Positions 17,814 to 28,016 of a stretch of DNA of 64,000 nt are shown piece by piece. The translations under genes were made by a program, and so were the position numbers. The stretch is from Cryomorphaceae bacterium (GTDB taxonomy: Bacteria > Bacteroidota > Bacteroidia > Flavobacteriales > Schleiferiaceae). Location of the stretch: assembly GCA_003566715.1 (NCBI GenBank), contig PXCF01000135.1, positions 26,112-90,111 of the forward strand, given 5' to 3'. Every line of letters starts with the position of its first letter. Within the stretch, counting starts at the first letter, position 1. The notes beneath the pieces were generated by a model. It was not told the origin of the DNA, did no database searches, and saw only the letters and a list, made by a program, of their open reading frames with translations.

Positions 17814-20800
17814 ATGAAGCGTGAATTCTATTTAGCAGCTATATTTTTCCTTTCGTCTCTTTTACTCTTTTCACAGCCAAAAATTCTTTTAAACAACGGA
17901 GTTGTTGAACTAAGAGAAAACGTTGAAGAGCACAATATCCAAAACAATGAGCTTTTCAACGGAAAAGCGGTTAGAGTGATTCAATTTAACCGGATTCCTG
18001 ACGCCAAAACATTGGCTACGATAAAGACCTCCGGCATAGATTTACTGGATTATCTCCCGCACAATGCGTATCTGGCTGCCATTCCGTCAAACATATCGCC
18101 TTCTCAACTCAAACTAATGGGTGTTCGGTCGTCGGTTGTACCCGATGAGGTTTTCAAATTATCACCCAATCTCTTTAAAGGGAGAATACCAGAACATGCC
18201 GATATGGGTAATGATCGCGTAGAAGTGGTTGTTGTACCTTACAAACACATTCCTGTTCAAGCCCTCCATTCGTTTATTAATGAGCTTCCAATGTTTGATA
18301 TTTTGGAAACGCAAGACAACGACCTGCAATACATTGAAGCCATATGCCGCATAGAAGATTTACCAAAACTAGCCAATCACCCATACATTGGTTTTATTCA
18401 GGAGGCAGAAGTTCCCGGTGAGCCTGAGAACAATACCGCCATTACGAGTCATCGCGTCAATACTGCCAACGGAACCGATGCCCCCGGGTATGGATACACC
18501 GGCGCAGGTGTAAAGGTATCGCTTGGCGATAACGGAGCCATTGGTCCACACATTGACTATGCCGGCAGATTAGACCAATCAAGAGCAGGTCCAAGTTCGG
18601 GCGATCACGGTGACCACGTAGCGGGCACAATTTTTGGCGCCGGTAACCGCAACCCGAGAGGACGTGGCATGGCGCCCGGATCGGAGATGCTTTACTATAC
18701 CTATCCCGCAAATCTCAACAATGCAGCCAGCGACTATGTCAACGACAACATAAGAATTACCTCTTCCTCATTTAGTAATGGCTGTAACGCAGGATACACC
18801 AATTTTGCTCGAGTCATGGATCAAACATCGCATCAACTAAGTGGTCTGTTGCACGTTTTTTCTGCCGGAAACAACGGCACCAGTGATTGTAGTTACGGAG
18901 CTGGTGGTGGCTGGGGAAACATCACCGGTGGTCATAAACTGGGAAAAAACGTCATCGCCGTAGCCAACGTTACCAGGCTGGACAATATTGCTTCCAGCAG
19001 TTCAAGAGGCCCCGCTACCGACGGAAGGCTAAAACCCGAAGTAGCTGCCGTTGGAACACAAGTATTTTCTACCACTTTTCCTCATAATTATACCACCAAA
19101 ACAGGAACATCCATGGCTTGTCCGGGTGTTTCCGGTGCGCTTACGTTGTTGTACGAAGCCTATGAAGATTTAAACTCCGACAGCGCAAATGGCGGACTTA
19201 TGAAAGCCCTTTTAATGAATGGCAGCGACGACTTGGGTAACCCAGGTCCCGACTTCATTTATGGATACGGAAGAATAAACATCCGCAAATCACTCAGAAT
19301 GATCGAGGAAAACTGGTTTACCAGCGGATCCGTTGCACAAAATGACAGCAATACACACGTCATCAACGTTCCTGCGGGGACATCTTCTATGCGGGTCATG
19401 TTGTACTGGGTTGATAGAGAAGGAAACCTTAGCGCTTCAAAAGCCTTAGTCAACGATTTGGACTTAAAACTTCATCAAGGCGCTAATACCTTTTTACCTT
19501 TTACTTTAAACCCAACGCCTAATGTGGCAGCACTCAATGCCAACGCTGTACCGGGCATCGATACACTCAATAACTCTGAGCAAATTGTTATCAATAACCC
19601 ATCGGCAGGAAATTATACCGTTTCCGTAAAAGGAACGGCTATTCCTTTTGGCGCTCAGGCGTATTTTATTACGTACTATTTTGAAGACGAACCACTAACA
19701 CTTACACACCCAGTTGGTGGGGAAACGTTTACACCGGGAAGCTCAGAGATTATTCGCTGGGATGCACCTTCTAACAGTGGAACATTTACTCTACAATACA
19801 GCACCAATAGCGGAAGTAGCTGGATTAATATCAACAGCTCGGTTGCCGGGTCAAGTAGAAACTTTACTTGGACCGTACCTAGTACACTTAACGACCAGAT
19901 AAAGGTGCGCATTACCCGCGGTAGCGAAATTTCCGAGAGTGGAAATTTAGTCATAGCGCCGGTTCCCAATAATTTAGCCATTAATCAAATTTGTCCAGAT
20001 ACAACAACCATTACCTGGGGTGCTGTGAATAACGCAACAGGATATGTGGTTTATAAACTGGGGAATATGTACATGGACTCCATTGGTTATACAACGTCGA
20101 CGAGTTTTACCATTCCCAATGTCAGTGCCTTTGACGAAAACTGGTACAGTGTGGCTACAGTAGCCAGCAACGATGGTATTGGTCGCAGAGCAAACGCTGT
20201 ACAAGCAGATGGTAGTGGGCCGGTTAACTGTATCGTCAATAATGATATTGCAGCTTTAGCACTGTTGAGTCCCAGTTCAGGTCTTGCGCCTTCGTGTGTC
20301 TCCGACTCATTACCGGTAGAAATTTGGGTTAAAAACAACGGCATCAACCCCATCAGTGAATTTACTTTATCATTTAGAATAGACAGTGGATCCATTACCA
20401 CCGACTCCATAACTATGGCAATCCCTCCGGGTGATTCTGTTTTGGTTAGCGGGCCCAACAAGATTGTTCCTCTAAGTGGTACCCTTAACAATATCAAAGT
20501 ATGGGTTAATATCCCCAATGATCAAAGTTTGCGAAACGATACAGTTTACAGTACAATCCAGCTTTACGGAACAGGTAGCGTAAATATTCCATTTATTCAA
20601 AACTTTGATAGTGATGGCAATTGCTCAACCGCTTCCAATTGCGAACAAGAAATTTGTCCGCTCACACAAGGGTTTATCAATGCCGAAAATGGCGTATTTG
20701 ACGATATAGATTGGCGCGTTAATAACGGAACAACCCCATCGAACAATACAGGGCCAAATGTGGATAATACCTTAGGTACATCCGCCGGAAAATACATTTA

Positions 20801-22691
20801 CCTTGAGGCTACTACTTGCTTTGATAAAGTAGCCGAATTGTATACACCTTGTATTGATTTAGACGGCACTTCGTCTCCTATTCTAGAGTTTTATCACCAC
20901 CGAAGAGGCAACTCTATTGGCCCACTTCATGTTGATGTTTTCCACGAAGGCAAATGGAAACAACTCATGCCAAGTATTACGGTAAACACCGGTAATAGCT
21001 GGGTTAGGTATGAGGCCAATTTGGTTCCCTACGTAGGAGAGAAAATTGCCATACGCTTTGTCGGGGAAACCATAGGGAGTTGGCAAGGAGATATTGCATT
21101 GGATGACATCGCCGTGATTGAGAGTACCGATATCCCCACAGCTGATTTCAGCGCGAATACCACGGTTGCGTGTCCAAACATACCTATATCGTTTACCGAT
21201 CAAAGTACAGGCGCTCCAAACAACTGGGCTTGGAGCTTTAGTCCTTCGTCAGGGGTATCTCCAGCAGCAGGTAGTTCATTTACCGATCCTGATCCCGTCG
21301 TTGAATTTCAAAATACAGGGTTTTACAATGTCACATTGATTGCAACAAATAACAATGGTGGTGACACCCTTACAAGAAGCATGTACATAGAAATCACCAA
21401 CGGTGATACCCTTCCCTACTTTGGTATATACACAACCAGCACAACCGGAGATGCACTTCCTGGATGGAGCATTGATAATCCGGATAACGACGAAACTTGG
21501 GAGCGCGTTCTCAATACACCAAACCCCGCAAGTAATGTGGCCGTTAGAGTAGATAACTTCAGTTACAATGCCCCAGGCGAGCGTGATCACCTCATTACTC
21601 AGCCGTTTGATTTAAGTCAAAAGCAAAATGCCTTTTTATTGTTTGACTTTGCTTACGCGCCATTTAACGTAAACTTTACGGATTCCCTGGAAATCTCCAT
21701 TGCCGTAGGATGTGAAGGGTCGTTTGATACCGTTGTCTACATCAATGGCGGCATGAACTTTTCGTCCATAGGTGGTGCCCAGAATAGTTTGTTTATTCCC
21801 ACGGCCAGTCAGTGGAGTACAGATACCCTCGACTTATCAGTCTTTACCGGAAATAGCATCAGAGTGCGCTTTACCAACATCAATGGGTTTGGTAATGCTT
21901 TGTATTTGAATAACTTTCGCTTAACAGATACCTTGGCACAATCCCCTACCGTTGATTTATCGGTTAGTAGCAGCGATGCATGCGTGGGCGCAGCCGTAAC
22001 CTTTAGTCAAACGTCCAGTAATGCACAAAACTTTCAGTGGTCGTTTGGCAACAACGCAACACCCTCTACGGCTACCGGGCCAGGTCCACACAGTGTTACG
22101 TATAGCAGTACGGGGAACCGAACTGCAACGATTACCGCTTTGAGTGCTGGAGGACAAGCGCAGGATCAGATAGCCATATCCGTGGTGGACCGTCCTTTTG
22201 CGGCGTTTTCCGAAAGCATCAACCAGTTGACGGTAGACTTTACGGATGCATCCATCGGAAACCCCACTTCATGGATATGGGACTTTGGTGATGGCGACAG
22301 TGCCTTCGTACAGAACCCTTCGCATACCTATGCCTCATCAGGAAGCTATACCGTTGTGCTTACAGCCCTTAACGACTGTGGAGGAAGAAGCTTTACACGT
22401 ACGGTAAACGTACAAGGTTTGTTTAACGAAAGCTTCAACAATCGTGCAGAGTGGAATCTCTTCCCTAATCCGGGAGCAGGCGTGTTCACCGTTGAAATAC
22501 CATCAAACGCAGACGTTTTCCGCATTCAAATGGTAGATATAGGCGGACAAACCCTTATGGATAATATGATAACAGTTCCTTCGGAAACAGCTGATTTTTC
22601 TGTTGACCACCTGGCCTCCGGCGTTTACATCGTTAGGCTCTATCACAGATTTGGCGTTAAGTCGTTCCGCTATACCCTCACCAACAAGTGA
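17814..22691 (+). CDS. Secreted S8 subtilisin-like serine protease with PKD repeats and T9SS type A sorting domain
   Basis: 1625 aa; triad motifs 'VSLGDNGAIG', 'GDHGDHVAGTI', 'TKTGTSMACPGVSG'; two PKD domains; C-terminal 'NLFPNPGAGVFTVEIP...GVYIVRLYHRFGVKSFRYTL'. Confidence 0.94.
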   Translation: MKREFYLAAIFFLSSLLLFSQPKILLNNGVVELRENVEEHNIQNNELFNGKAVRVIQFNRIPDAKTLATIKTSGIDLLDYLPHNAYLAAIPSNISPSQLKLMGVRSSVVPDEVFKLSPNLFKGRIPEHADMGNDRVEVVVVPYKHIPVQALHSFINELPMFDILETQDNDLQYIEAICRIEDLPKLANHPYIGFIQEAEVPGEPENNTAITSHRVNTANGTDAPGYGYTGAGVKVSLGDNGAIGPHIDYAGRLDQSRAGPSSGDHGDHVAGTIFGAGNRNPRGRGMAPGSEMLYYTYPANLNNAASDYVNDNIRITSSSFSNGCNAGYTNFARVMDQTSHQLSGLLHVFSAGNNGTSDCSYGAGGGWGNITGGHKLGKNVIAVANVTRLDNIASSSSRGPATDGRLKPEVAAVGTQVFSTTFPHNYTTKTGTSMACPGVSGALTLLYEAYEDLNSDSANGGLMKALLMNGSDDLGNPGPDFIYGYGRINIRKSLRMIEENWFTSGSVAQNDSNTHVINVPAGTSSMRVMLYWVDREGNLSASKALVNDLDLKLHQGANTFLPFTLNPTPNVAALNANAVPGIDTLNNSEQIVINNPSAGNYTVSVKGTAIPFGAQAYFITYYFEDEPLTLTHPVGGETFTPGSSEIIRWDAPSNSGTFTLQYSTNSGSSWININSSVAGSSRNFTWTVPSTLNDQIKVRITRGSEISESGNLVIAPVPNNLAINQICPDTTTITWGAVNNATGYVVYKLGNMYMDSIGYTTSTSFTIPNVSAFDENWYSVATVASNDGIGRRANAVQADGSGPVNCIVNNDIAALALLSPSSGLAPSCVSDSLPVEIWVKNNGINPISEFTLSFRIDSGSITTDSITMAIPPGDSVLVSGPNKIVPLSGTLNNIKVWVNIPNDQSLRNDTVYSTIQLYGTGSVNIPFIQNFDSDGNCSTASNCEQEICPLTQGFINAENGVFDDIDWRVNNGTTPSNNTGPNVDNTLGTSAGKYIYLEATTCFDKVAELYTPCIDLDGTSSPILEFYHHRRGNSIGPLHVDVFHEGKWKQLMPSITVNTGNSWVRYEANLVPYVGEKIAIRFVGETIGSWQGDIALDDIAVIESTDIPTADFSANTTVACPNIPISFTDQSTGAPNNWAWSFSPSSGVSPAAGSSFTDPDPVVEFQNTGFYNVTLIATNNNGGDTLTRSMYIEITNGDTLPYFGIYTTSTTGDALPGWSIDNPDNDETWERVLNTPNPASNVAVRVDNFSYNAPGERDHLITQPFDLSQKQNAFLLFDFAYAPFNVNFTDSLEISIAVGCEGSFDTVVYINGGMNFSSIGGAQNSLFIPTASQWSTDTLDLSVFTGNSIRVRFTNINGFGNALYLNNFRLTDTLAQSPTVDLSVSSSDACVGAAVTFSQTSSNAQNFQWSFGNNATPSTATGPGPHSVTYSSTGNRTATITALSAGGQAQDQIAISVVDRPFAAFSESINQLTVDFTDASIGNPTSWIWDFGDGDSAFVQNPSHTYASSGSYTVVLTALNDCGGRSFTRTVNVQGLFNESFNNRAEWNLFPNPGAGVFTVEIPSNADVFRIQMVDIGGQTLMDNMITVPSETADFSVDHLASGVYIVRLYHRFGVKSFRYTLTNK

Positions 22692-23383
22692 TCAAAGAGC
22701 TGTTTTTCGATTTAGATCACACGTTGTGGGATTTTGATAAAAATTCCCGTGAAACCCTATATGAGCTTTTCTGCGAGGTAAAACTTGCAGAAAAGCTCAT
22801 CGTATTTGACGACTTTATCAAAGTCTATAACGAGATAAACGACATCCTTTGGAATGAATATCGGTACGGACGAATTTCTAAAGATAAATTACGGCATGTT
22901 CGATTTGAAAAAACGTTGAAACAAATCGGAGCGTATGACAAGGCAACCGAAACATTTTTTACCGAAGAATACATCAACCGTTCTCCATTGAAGAAAAATC
23001 TAATACCGGGGACACTTGAAACACTAAACCTGTTAAAAAACAGAGGGTACAATATGCACATCATCACCAATGGGTTTAGTGAAGTTCAACACACCAAGTT
23101 ATCTCGCACTGGACTCGCTCCATTTTTTGATGCTATAGTAACCAGCGATGAGATTGGGGTCAACAAACCAGACATCAAAATATTTCACGCAGCACTTAAA
23201 AAAGCAAACGCCCGTCAAAGGGAAAGCATGATGATAGGCGATCATTTAATGGCCGATATCATAGGCGCCAGAAGAGCTGGTTTACAACAAGGGTATTTCA
23301 ATCCCACAAACAAGCCGCACAAGGAAAAGGTAACTCTTGAGTTTTCGCAGATGAAGGTTCTCCCGGAGTTACTCTTGAGATGA
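22688..23383 (+). CDS. YjjG family noncanonical pyrimidine nucleotidase (HAD superfamily)
   Basis: 231 aa; 'LFFDLDHTLWDFDKNS', 'IITNGFSEVQ', 'GDHLMADIIGAR'; GTGA overlap with the preceding stop. Confidence 0.93.
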   Translation: MIKELFFDLDHTLWDFDKNSRETLYELFCEVKLAEKLIVFDDFIKVYNEINDILWNEYRYGRISKDKLRHVRFEKTLKQIGAYDKATETFFTEEYINRSPLKKNLIPGTLETLNLLKNRGYNMHIITNGFSEVQHTKLSRTGLAPFFDAIVTSDEIGVNKPDIKIFHAALKKANARQRESMMIGDHLMADIIGARRAGLQQGYFNPTNKPHKEKVTLEFSQMKVLPELLLR

Positions 23384-23815
23384 TGATCCCTTAGGGGTGT
23401 CTCGACCTCCGATGACAACATATTCAAATACTTGCCAGTTTACTCGATCACCATCCACTTTACTGGGGTCTCCTAGCAACTGACAACTTATGATATCTCC
23501 TTGTTTAATTCCGGGAAAGTCAAAACCTAGATTCTCGTATTTTGGCTGTTGCCTGGTTGGTTTGGTGGTATAGTGAAACGTCACCATTACAAACTCGCCA
23601 ACTTGAGGTTTAAATTTACTTCCTTCCGATAAGCGACTTACCTCTTTTACGTGCACGACAGCATGTTCATCAGATTGCGGCACCACATTTATGACCTCTA
23701 AAGTAACCTTGTGAAACTCTTTATTGAGGTTTCTAACTGAATTATTTTGACCATAAGCGAAGGCAGCGGTCATCATAAGTGCAATCAAAGTAAATGCGTT
23801 ACGCATGAAGATCAA
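23369..23815 (-). CDS. Secreted hypothetical protein
   Basis: 148 aa; signal peptide MRNAFTLIALMMTAAFAYGQ. Confidence 0.6.
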   Translation of the reverse strand: MIFMRNAFTLIALMMTAAFAYGQNNSVRNLNKEFHKVTLEVINVVPQSDEHAVVHVKEVSRLSEGSKFKPQVGEFVMVTFHYTTKPTRQQPKYENLGFDFPGIKQGDIISCQLLGDPSKVDGDRVNWQVFEYVVIGGRDTPKGSSSQE

Positions 23816-23880
23816 GGTTTAGATATAGAATGTCAAACTTAGTACATAATGCTGAGCTATCGTGCACATTTTAGGCCAAA

Positions 23881-23929
23881 TATTGTTGAATCAATAACAA
23901 TAATCAAAAAGGGTTTCGAGTTCCCTTTT
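23881..23929. promoter_or_regulatory. Two consecutive inverted repeats upstream of the AlbA_2-domain gene
   Basis: TATTGTT-gaatcaat-AACAATA (23881-23902) and AAAAGGG-N9-CCCTTTT (23907-23929). Confidence 0.6.
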
Positions 23930-23952
23930 GTTATTCCTACTTTTGGCACGTT

Positions 23953-24600
23953 ATGAACCGTATACAAAACACAGATATTCCCGGATATTTAGGCAAACGA
24001 ATCGCTGAAGGAGAGCACCAACAGCAAGACTTTAAATTTGCCATTAACGACGCGCGAAAAATAGCCGAAACGCTATCCGCATTTGCCAATACCGATGGCG
24101 GTCGCCTACTGGTAGGAGTCAAGGACAATGGCAAAATAGCCGGGGTGAGAAACGACGAAGAAATGTACATGATCGAAGGCGCTGCTGATTTGTACTGCAA
24201 TCCGCCGGTAAAAATGGAGTTTCAAGTATGGGAGATCGACAGTAAACGCGTACTCGAGGTTTGGATCAACGCATCGCCTAGTCGACCACACAAAGCGAAA
24301 ACCGAAGACGGAAACTGGCGGGCTTTTATTCGCGTAAGAGACGAAAATTTTATAGCCTCTCCCGTTCACCTTGAGCGTTGGGCACACGAAGACAAATCGG
24401 AGACACCTCCGGGTGCATTTACCGAAGACGAAAAAACACTTCTTAAAATCATACGTGAAGAACCACTTACGCTTAATCAACTCTGTAAAAAATCTGAATT
24501 CTTTCGTCGAGACGTTATCCGTTCCTTGGGTGCTTTTTTTCGTTGGAACCTTATCAAGTTGTTTAGGGAAAAGGGTAAGTGGATGATTGATATCGTTTAG
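23953..24600 (+). CDS. ATP-binding protein with AlbA_2 (Schlafen AlbA_2-like) domain
   Basis: 215 aa; 'EGEHQQQDFKFAINDARKIAETLSAFANTDGGRLLVGVKDNGKIAGV'. Confidence 0.9.
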   Translation: MNRIQNTDIPGYLGKRIAEGEHQQQDFKFAINDARKIAETLSAFANTDGGRLLVGVKDNGKIAGVRNDEEMYMIEGAADLYCNPPVKMEFQVWEIDSKRVLEVWINASPSRPHKAKTEDGNWRAFIRVRDENFIASPVHLERWAHEDKSETPPGAFTEDEKTLLKIIREEPLTLNQLCKKSEFFRRDVIRSLGAFFRWNLIKLFREKGKWMIDIV

Positions 24601-24705
24601 TAGTTGTCTATAAGTTCTGATAGATGCGGAACAGGATAATAGTAGCTTCCAACATTCATTTTCAAAATGCCTTAATTAATGTCATTGTCGCTTATTTTTG
24701 CCGAT

Positions 24706-25359
24706 ATGATCATAGCACAGGGCATTTACAAATCTTTTGGAGACCTTACCGTTTTAAAAGACGTAAGTCTAACCGTTGAGAAAGGCGAAGTGGTTTCATT
24801 GGCTGGCGCCTCCGGTGCAGGAAAAACAACTTTACTGCAAATTTTAGGCACCTTAGACACGCCGGACAAGGGACATGTTTTTTTAGAAGGCAATGAAGTA
24901 ACCAATCTCAATGACAGCGACTTGGCGCAATTTCGCAACCGACGAATAGGTTTTGTGTTTCAGTTTCACCATCTACTTCCCGAGTTTACCGCATGGGAAA
25001 ATATTGCCATCCCTGCCATGATTGGAGGCATGTCGCGCAAAGAGGCTCATAAAAAGGCCTTAGAAAAGCTGTCTTTGGTCGGCTTGAAAGACCGCGCCGA
25101 ACATCGTCCGGGTGAACTATCCGGCGGTGAATGTCAACGTGTGGCTGTGGCCCGGGCGCTTATCAACGACCCGGCCATTATTTTGGCCGATGAGCCCACC
25201 GGTAGTCTGGACTCGCAAAACGCCTTACAAATCCATGAGTTGTTTCTCAAGCTTCGCCAGGAGCTCGGACAAACGTTTTTAATCATTACCCACAACGAAA
25301 AGTTGGCACAAATGGCTGACCGCACCATTCACATCAAAGATGGGCGTATTGCACCATGA
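24706..25359 (+). CDS. lolD: ABC transporter ATP-binding protein, LolD-like
   Basis: Walker A '[12 protein letters not shown]', signature '[15 protein letters not shown]', Walker B '[12 protein letters not shown]'. Start set to ATG 24706 because a TATTTTTG element sits at 24693-24700 inside the longer supplied ORF (24679). Confidence 0.93.
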   Translation: MIIAQGIYKSFGDLTVLKDVSLTVEKGEVVSLAGASGAGKTTLLQILGTLDTPDKGHVFLEGNEVTNLNDSDLAQFRNRRIGFVFQFHHLLPEFTAWENIAIPAMIGGMSRKEAHKKALEKLSLVGLKDRAEHRPGELSGGECQRVAVARALINDPAIILADEPTGSLDSQNALQIHELFLKLRQELGQTFLIITHNEKLAQMADRTIHIKDGRIAP

Positions 25360-26120
25360 AACACGTTCACAAACGCTTATTGGAATGGGCTGAGTCGCGC
25401 AACACCACCGACTTCATACCCGACGATCCCATAGAAATACCCCACCGGTTTTCCCGGAAAGAGGACATTGAGGTTGCAGCTTTTTTTGCGGCCCTATTTG
25501 CTTGGGGACAAAGAACCACCATCCGTAAGAAAACCAACGACTTGCTCAGCCGAATGGACAACGATCCTTTTGCGTTTGTGATGCACGCCTCTACTGATGA
25601 CCTTCGCGTGCTTGATGGCTTTGTTCACCGCACCTTCAATCATCACGACATTGTTGATTTATTGATGGCTCTGAGAGCCACTCAGAAGGAAACAAATGAT
25701 TGGTCTATACTCTTCACACCATCAGAAAGCGAAATTAATTATGGTCCGGCCATTTCCCGCTTTCGCACACGCATGCTTCAACACGTAAGCAATCCTCAAC
25801 GGGTATCGCGCTTTTTATCCGATCCATTAAAAGGCAGTGCCGCCAAGCGCCTCGTCATGTTTCTTCGCTGGATGGTAAGGCGCGACAATGTCGGTGTAGA
25901 TTTTGGCATTTGGACGCAATTACCCATGCATAAATTGTCTTGCCCTCTGGATGTGCACACCGCCAGAACTGCGCGACACCTCAAACTCATTTCCCGAAAG
26001 CAAAACGATTGGGCGACCGTGGAAGAACTCGATGCTGCACTGAGAAAAATCGATCCCAAAGACCCGGCGAGATTTGACTTTGCTCTGTTTTCCATGAGTG
26101 TAGAGGGGTTTCCTGATTAA
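25356..26120 (+). CDS. TIGR02757 family protein
   Basis: 254 aa; '[30 protein letters not shown]', '[16 protein letters not shown]'. Confidence 0.85.
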   Translation: MKHVHKRLLEWAESRNTTDFIPDDPIEIPHRFSRKEDIEVAAFFAALFAWGQRTTIRKKTNDLLSRMDNDPFAFVMHASTDDLRVLDGFVHRTFNHHDIVDLLMALRATQKETNDWSILFTPSESEINYGPAISRFRTRMLQHVSNPQRVSRFLSDPLKGSAAKRLVMFLRWMVRRDNVGVDFGIWTQLPMHKLSCPLDVHTARTARHLKLISRKQNDWATVEELDAALRKIDPKDPARFDFALFSMSVEGFPD

Positions 26121-26131
26121 GGTCTTTTTAC

Positions 26132-26236
26132 TTGTAAAAACCAGGGCAAAAACTTACCTTTGTTGCACAACTACACAGCTGTATACGCACCGCATTCACG
26201 GCTTTAAAAAGTGTATAACACCATCTTACCATACAC
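26132..26236 (+). promoter_or_regulatory. umuDC promoter with operator-like palindromes
   Basis: TTG (26132-26134, reading TTG at 26132-26134) N20 TACCTTTG (26155-26162); near-palindrome TACACAGCTGTATA (26172-26185); inverted repeat GTGTAT-N14-ATACAC (26211-26236). Confidence 0.5.
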
Positions 26237-26250
26237 GAAATGAAAGGAAT

Positions 26251-26691
26251 ATGAGTAGAAAGCCTTCAAATAGCATAGAAATATATCACGTTGATACTGC
26301 AACCGAATTGGAACTGCCTTTGGTCACCGAAGGCATCAGTGCCGGCTTCCCCTCCCCTGCCCTTGATTTCGTAGACCAGACCATTGATTTGAACAAGCAG
26401 CTCATTCGCCACCCCTCGGCCACCTTTTACGGCCGAGTAAAGGGCTTGTCGCTCAAAGATGCCGGTATCGACGACGATGACTTGCTGATCATCGACCGCA
26501 GTTTGGAACCGGAAAGCGGAAAAATCGCCGTGTGCTATATCGACGGGGAATTTACCGCCAAACGCATTGAAGTTAAAAATAAAGAGCTCTGGTTAATGCC
26601 GGAGAATGAAGCCTATCCGCCTTTGAAGGTATCCGAAGACAGCAACTTTGTCATTTGGGGAATTGTTACTCACGTCATTAAATCTCTGTAG
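26251..26691 (+). CDS. umuD: UmuD-like translesion polymerase autoproteolytic subunit (S24)
   Basis: 146 aa; 'SAGFPSPALDF' cleavage region, 'VKGLSLKDAGIDDDDLLIID', Lys in 'DGEFTAKRI'. Confidence 0.93.
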   Translation: MSRKPSNSIEIYHVDTATELELPLVTEGISAGFPSPALDFVDQTIDLNKQLIRHPSATFYGRVKGLSLKDAGIDDDDLLIIDRSLEPESGKIAVCYIDGEFTAKRIEVKNKELWLMPENEAYPPLKVSEDSNFVIWGIVTHVIKSL

Positions 26692-26692
26692 C

Positions 26693-27952
26693 ATGTTTGC
26701 TCTCGTTGACTGCAATAACTTCTATGCTTCTTGTGAACGCATCTTTCGTCCGGACTTAGAAAACAAGCCCATCGTCGTATTGTCTAATAACGACGGATGT
26801 GTGATTGCCCGCAGCAACGAAGCCAAAGCCCTCAACATTCCCATGGGCGCTCCGGCCTTCGAATACGCCAAAGTATTTGAACGACATGACGTCAAGGTGT
26901 TCTCGGCCAACTTTGCCCTTTACGGAGACATGAGTAATCGGGTGATGAGCATTTTGAGCGGCTACAGCCCAGACGTTGAAATTTACAGCATCGATGAAGC
27001 ATTCTTGAAGTTCAGTGGTTTTACGCACTTTAATTTAACCGAGCAGGGGCTATCTATGCGGAAGCAAGTGGCGCAGTGGACCGGCATTCCCATCAGTGTA
27101 GGGATTGCGCCCACAAAAGCCCTTTCTAAAGTGGCCAACCGCATTGCTAAGAAGTTTCCGGAACGCACAGAAAGCGTGTACGTTATCGATAGCGAAGAAA
27201 AGCGCATCAAGGCTCTAAAATGGCTGGCTATTGAAGATGTATGGGGTATAGGGCGAAGACATGCCAAGCGACTAAAAGCATTGCACATTCACACCGCTCT
27301 CGACTTTACCGGCCTTGACGATGCCTGGGTACGCAAGCATATGTCGGTCGTGGGACTGCGACTAAAGCACGAACTACAAGGCTTATGCCGCCTCGACCTA
27401 GAAGAAGTTCAGGCCAAAAAAAGCATTGCCACCACGCGATCGTTTGAAACGCTTTATACCGAGTTTGCGGATCTCAAAGAACGCGTTACCACCTTTGCCG
27501 TTTCCTGTGCAGAAAAGCTCAGAAAACAGAAAAGTTGCTGCAATGCGTTGACGGTATTTATTCATACCAACCCCTTTCGCTCCGACCTTCCACAACACAG
27601 CAGAAGCGTAACACTTAAACTTCCCTTCGCCACCAATTCCAGTATTGAATTAAGCCAGTTTGCCCTGCAAGCCCTCCGACAAATATTTAAATCGGGGTAC
27701 CACTACAAAAAGGCGGGGGTGATTGTCCACGACTTTAGCCCGCACGAGAATCAACAATTAAAATTGTTTGAAAATCGCGATCTGCGCCACATTCCGGTAA
27801 TGGAAGCCATTGACGCAATTAACCAGCGCTTTGGCCAACAAAAAGTGCGCTTGGCGGCACAAGATCAAAAGCGGATATGGAAAATGAAGCAACAACGACT
27901 TTCGCCCTGTTATACCACCAATATCCGTGATGTCATCACCATTAACGTGTGA
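26693..27952 (+). CDS. umuC: Y-family DNA polymerase V subunit UmuC
   Basis: 'MFALVDCNNFYASCERIFRPDLENKPIVVLSNNDGCVIARSNEAK'; start at ATG 26693 just after the umuD stop, not the supplied 26648. Confidence 0.96.
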   Translation: MFALVDCNNFYASCERIFRPDLENKPIVVLSNNDGCVIARSNEAKALNIPMGAPAFEYAKVFERHDVKVFSANFALYGDMSNRVMSILSGYSPDVEIYSIDEAFLKFSGFTHFNLTEQGLSMRKQVAQWTGIPISVGIAPTKALSKVANRIAKKFPERTESVYVIDSEEKRIKALKWLAIEDVWGIGRRHAKRLKALHIHTALDFTGLDDAWVRKHMSVVGLRLKHELQGLCRLDLEEVQAKKSIATTRSFETLYTEFADLKERVTTFAVSCAEKLRKQKSCCNALTVFIHTNPFRSDLPQHSRSVTLKLPFATNSSIELSQFALQALRQIFKSGYHYKKAGVIVHDFSPHENQQLKLFENRDLRHIPVMEAIDAINQRFGQQKVRLAAQDQKRIWKMKQQRLSPCYTTNIRDVITINV

Positions 27953-28016
27953 CGAAATTCCAATGTGACACAACCACCTTTTTGTTGTAATTTAGTGCAA
28001 TAAAATTCATCTGCGA

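Noticed and set aside
20087-20518. Minus-strand 143-aa ORF inside the S8 protease
   Set aside because: Antisense shadow ORF.
26648-26692. Extended umuC N-terminus in the ORF track
   Set aside because: Overlaps umuD; conserved start MFALVDCNNFYASCER begins at 26693.
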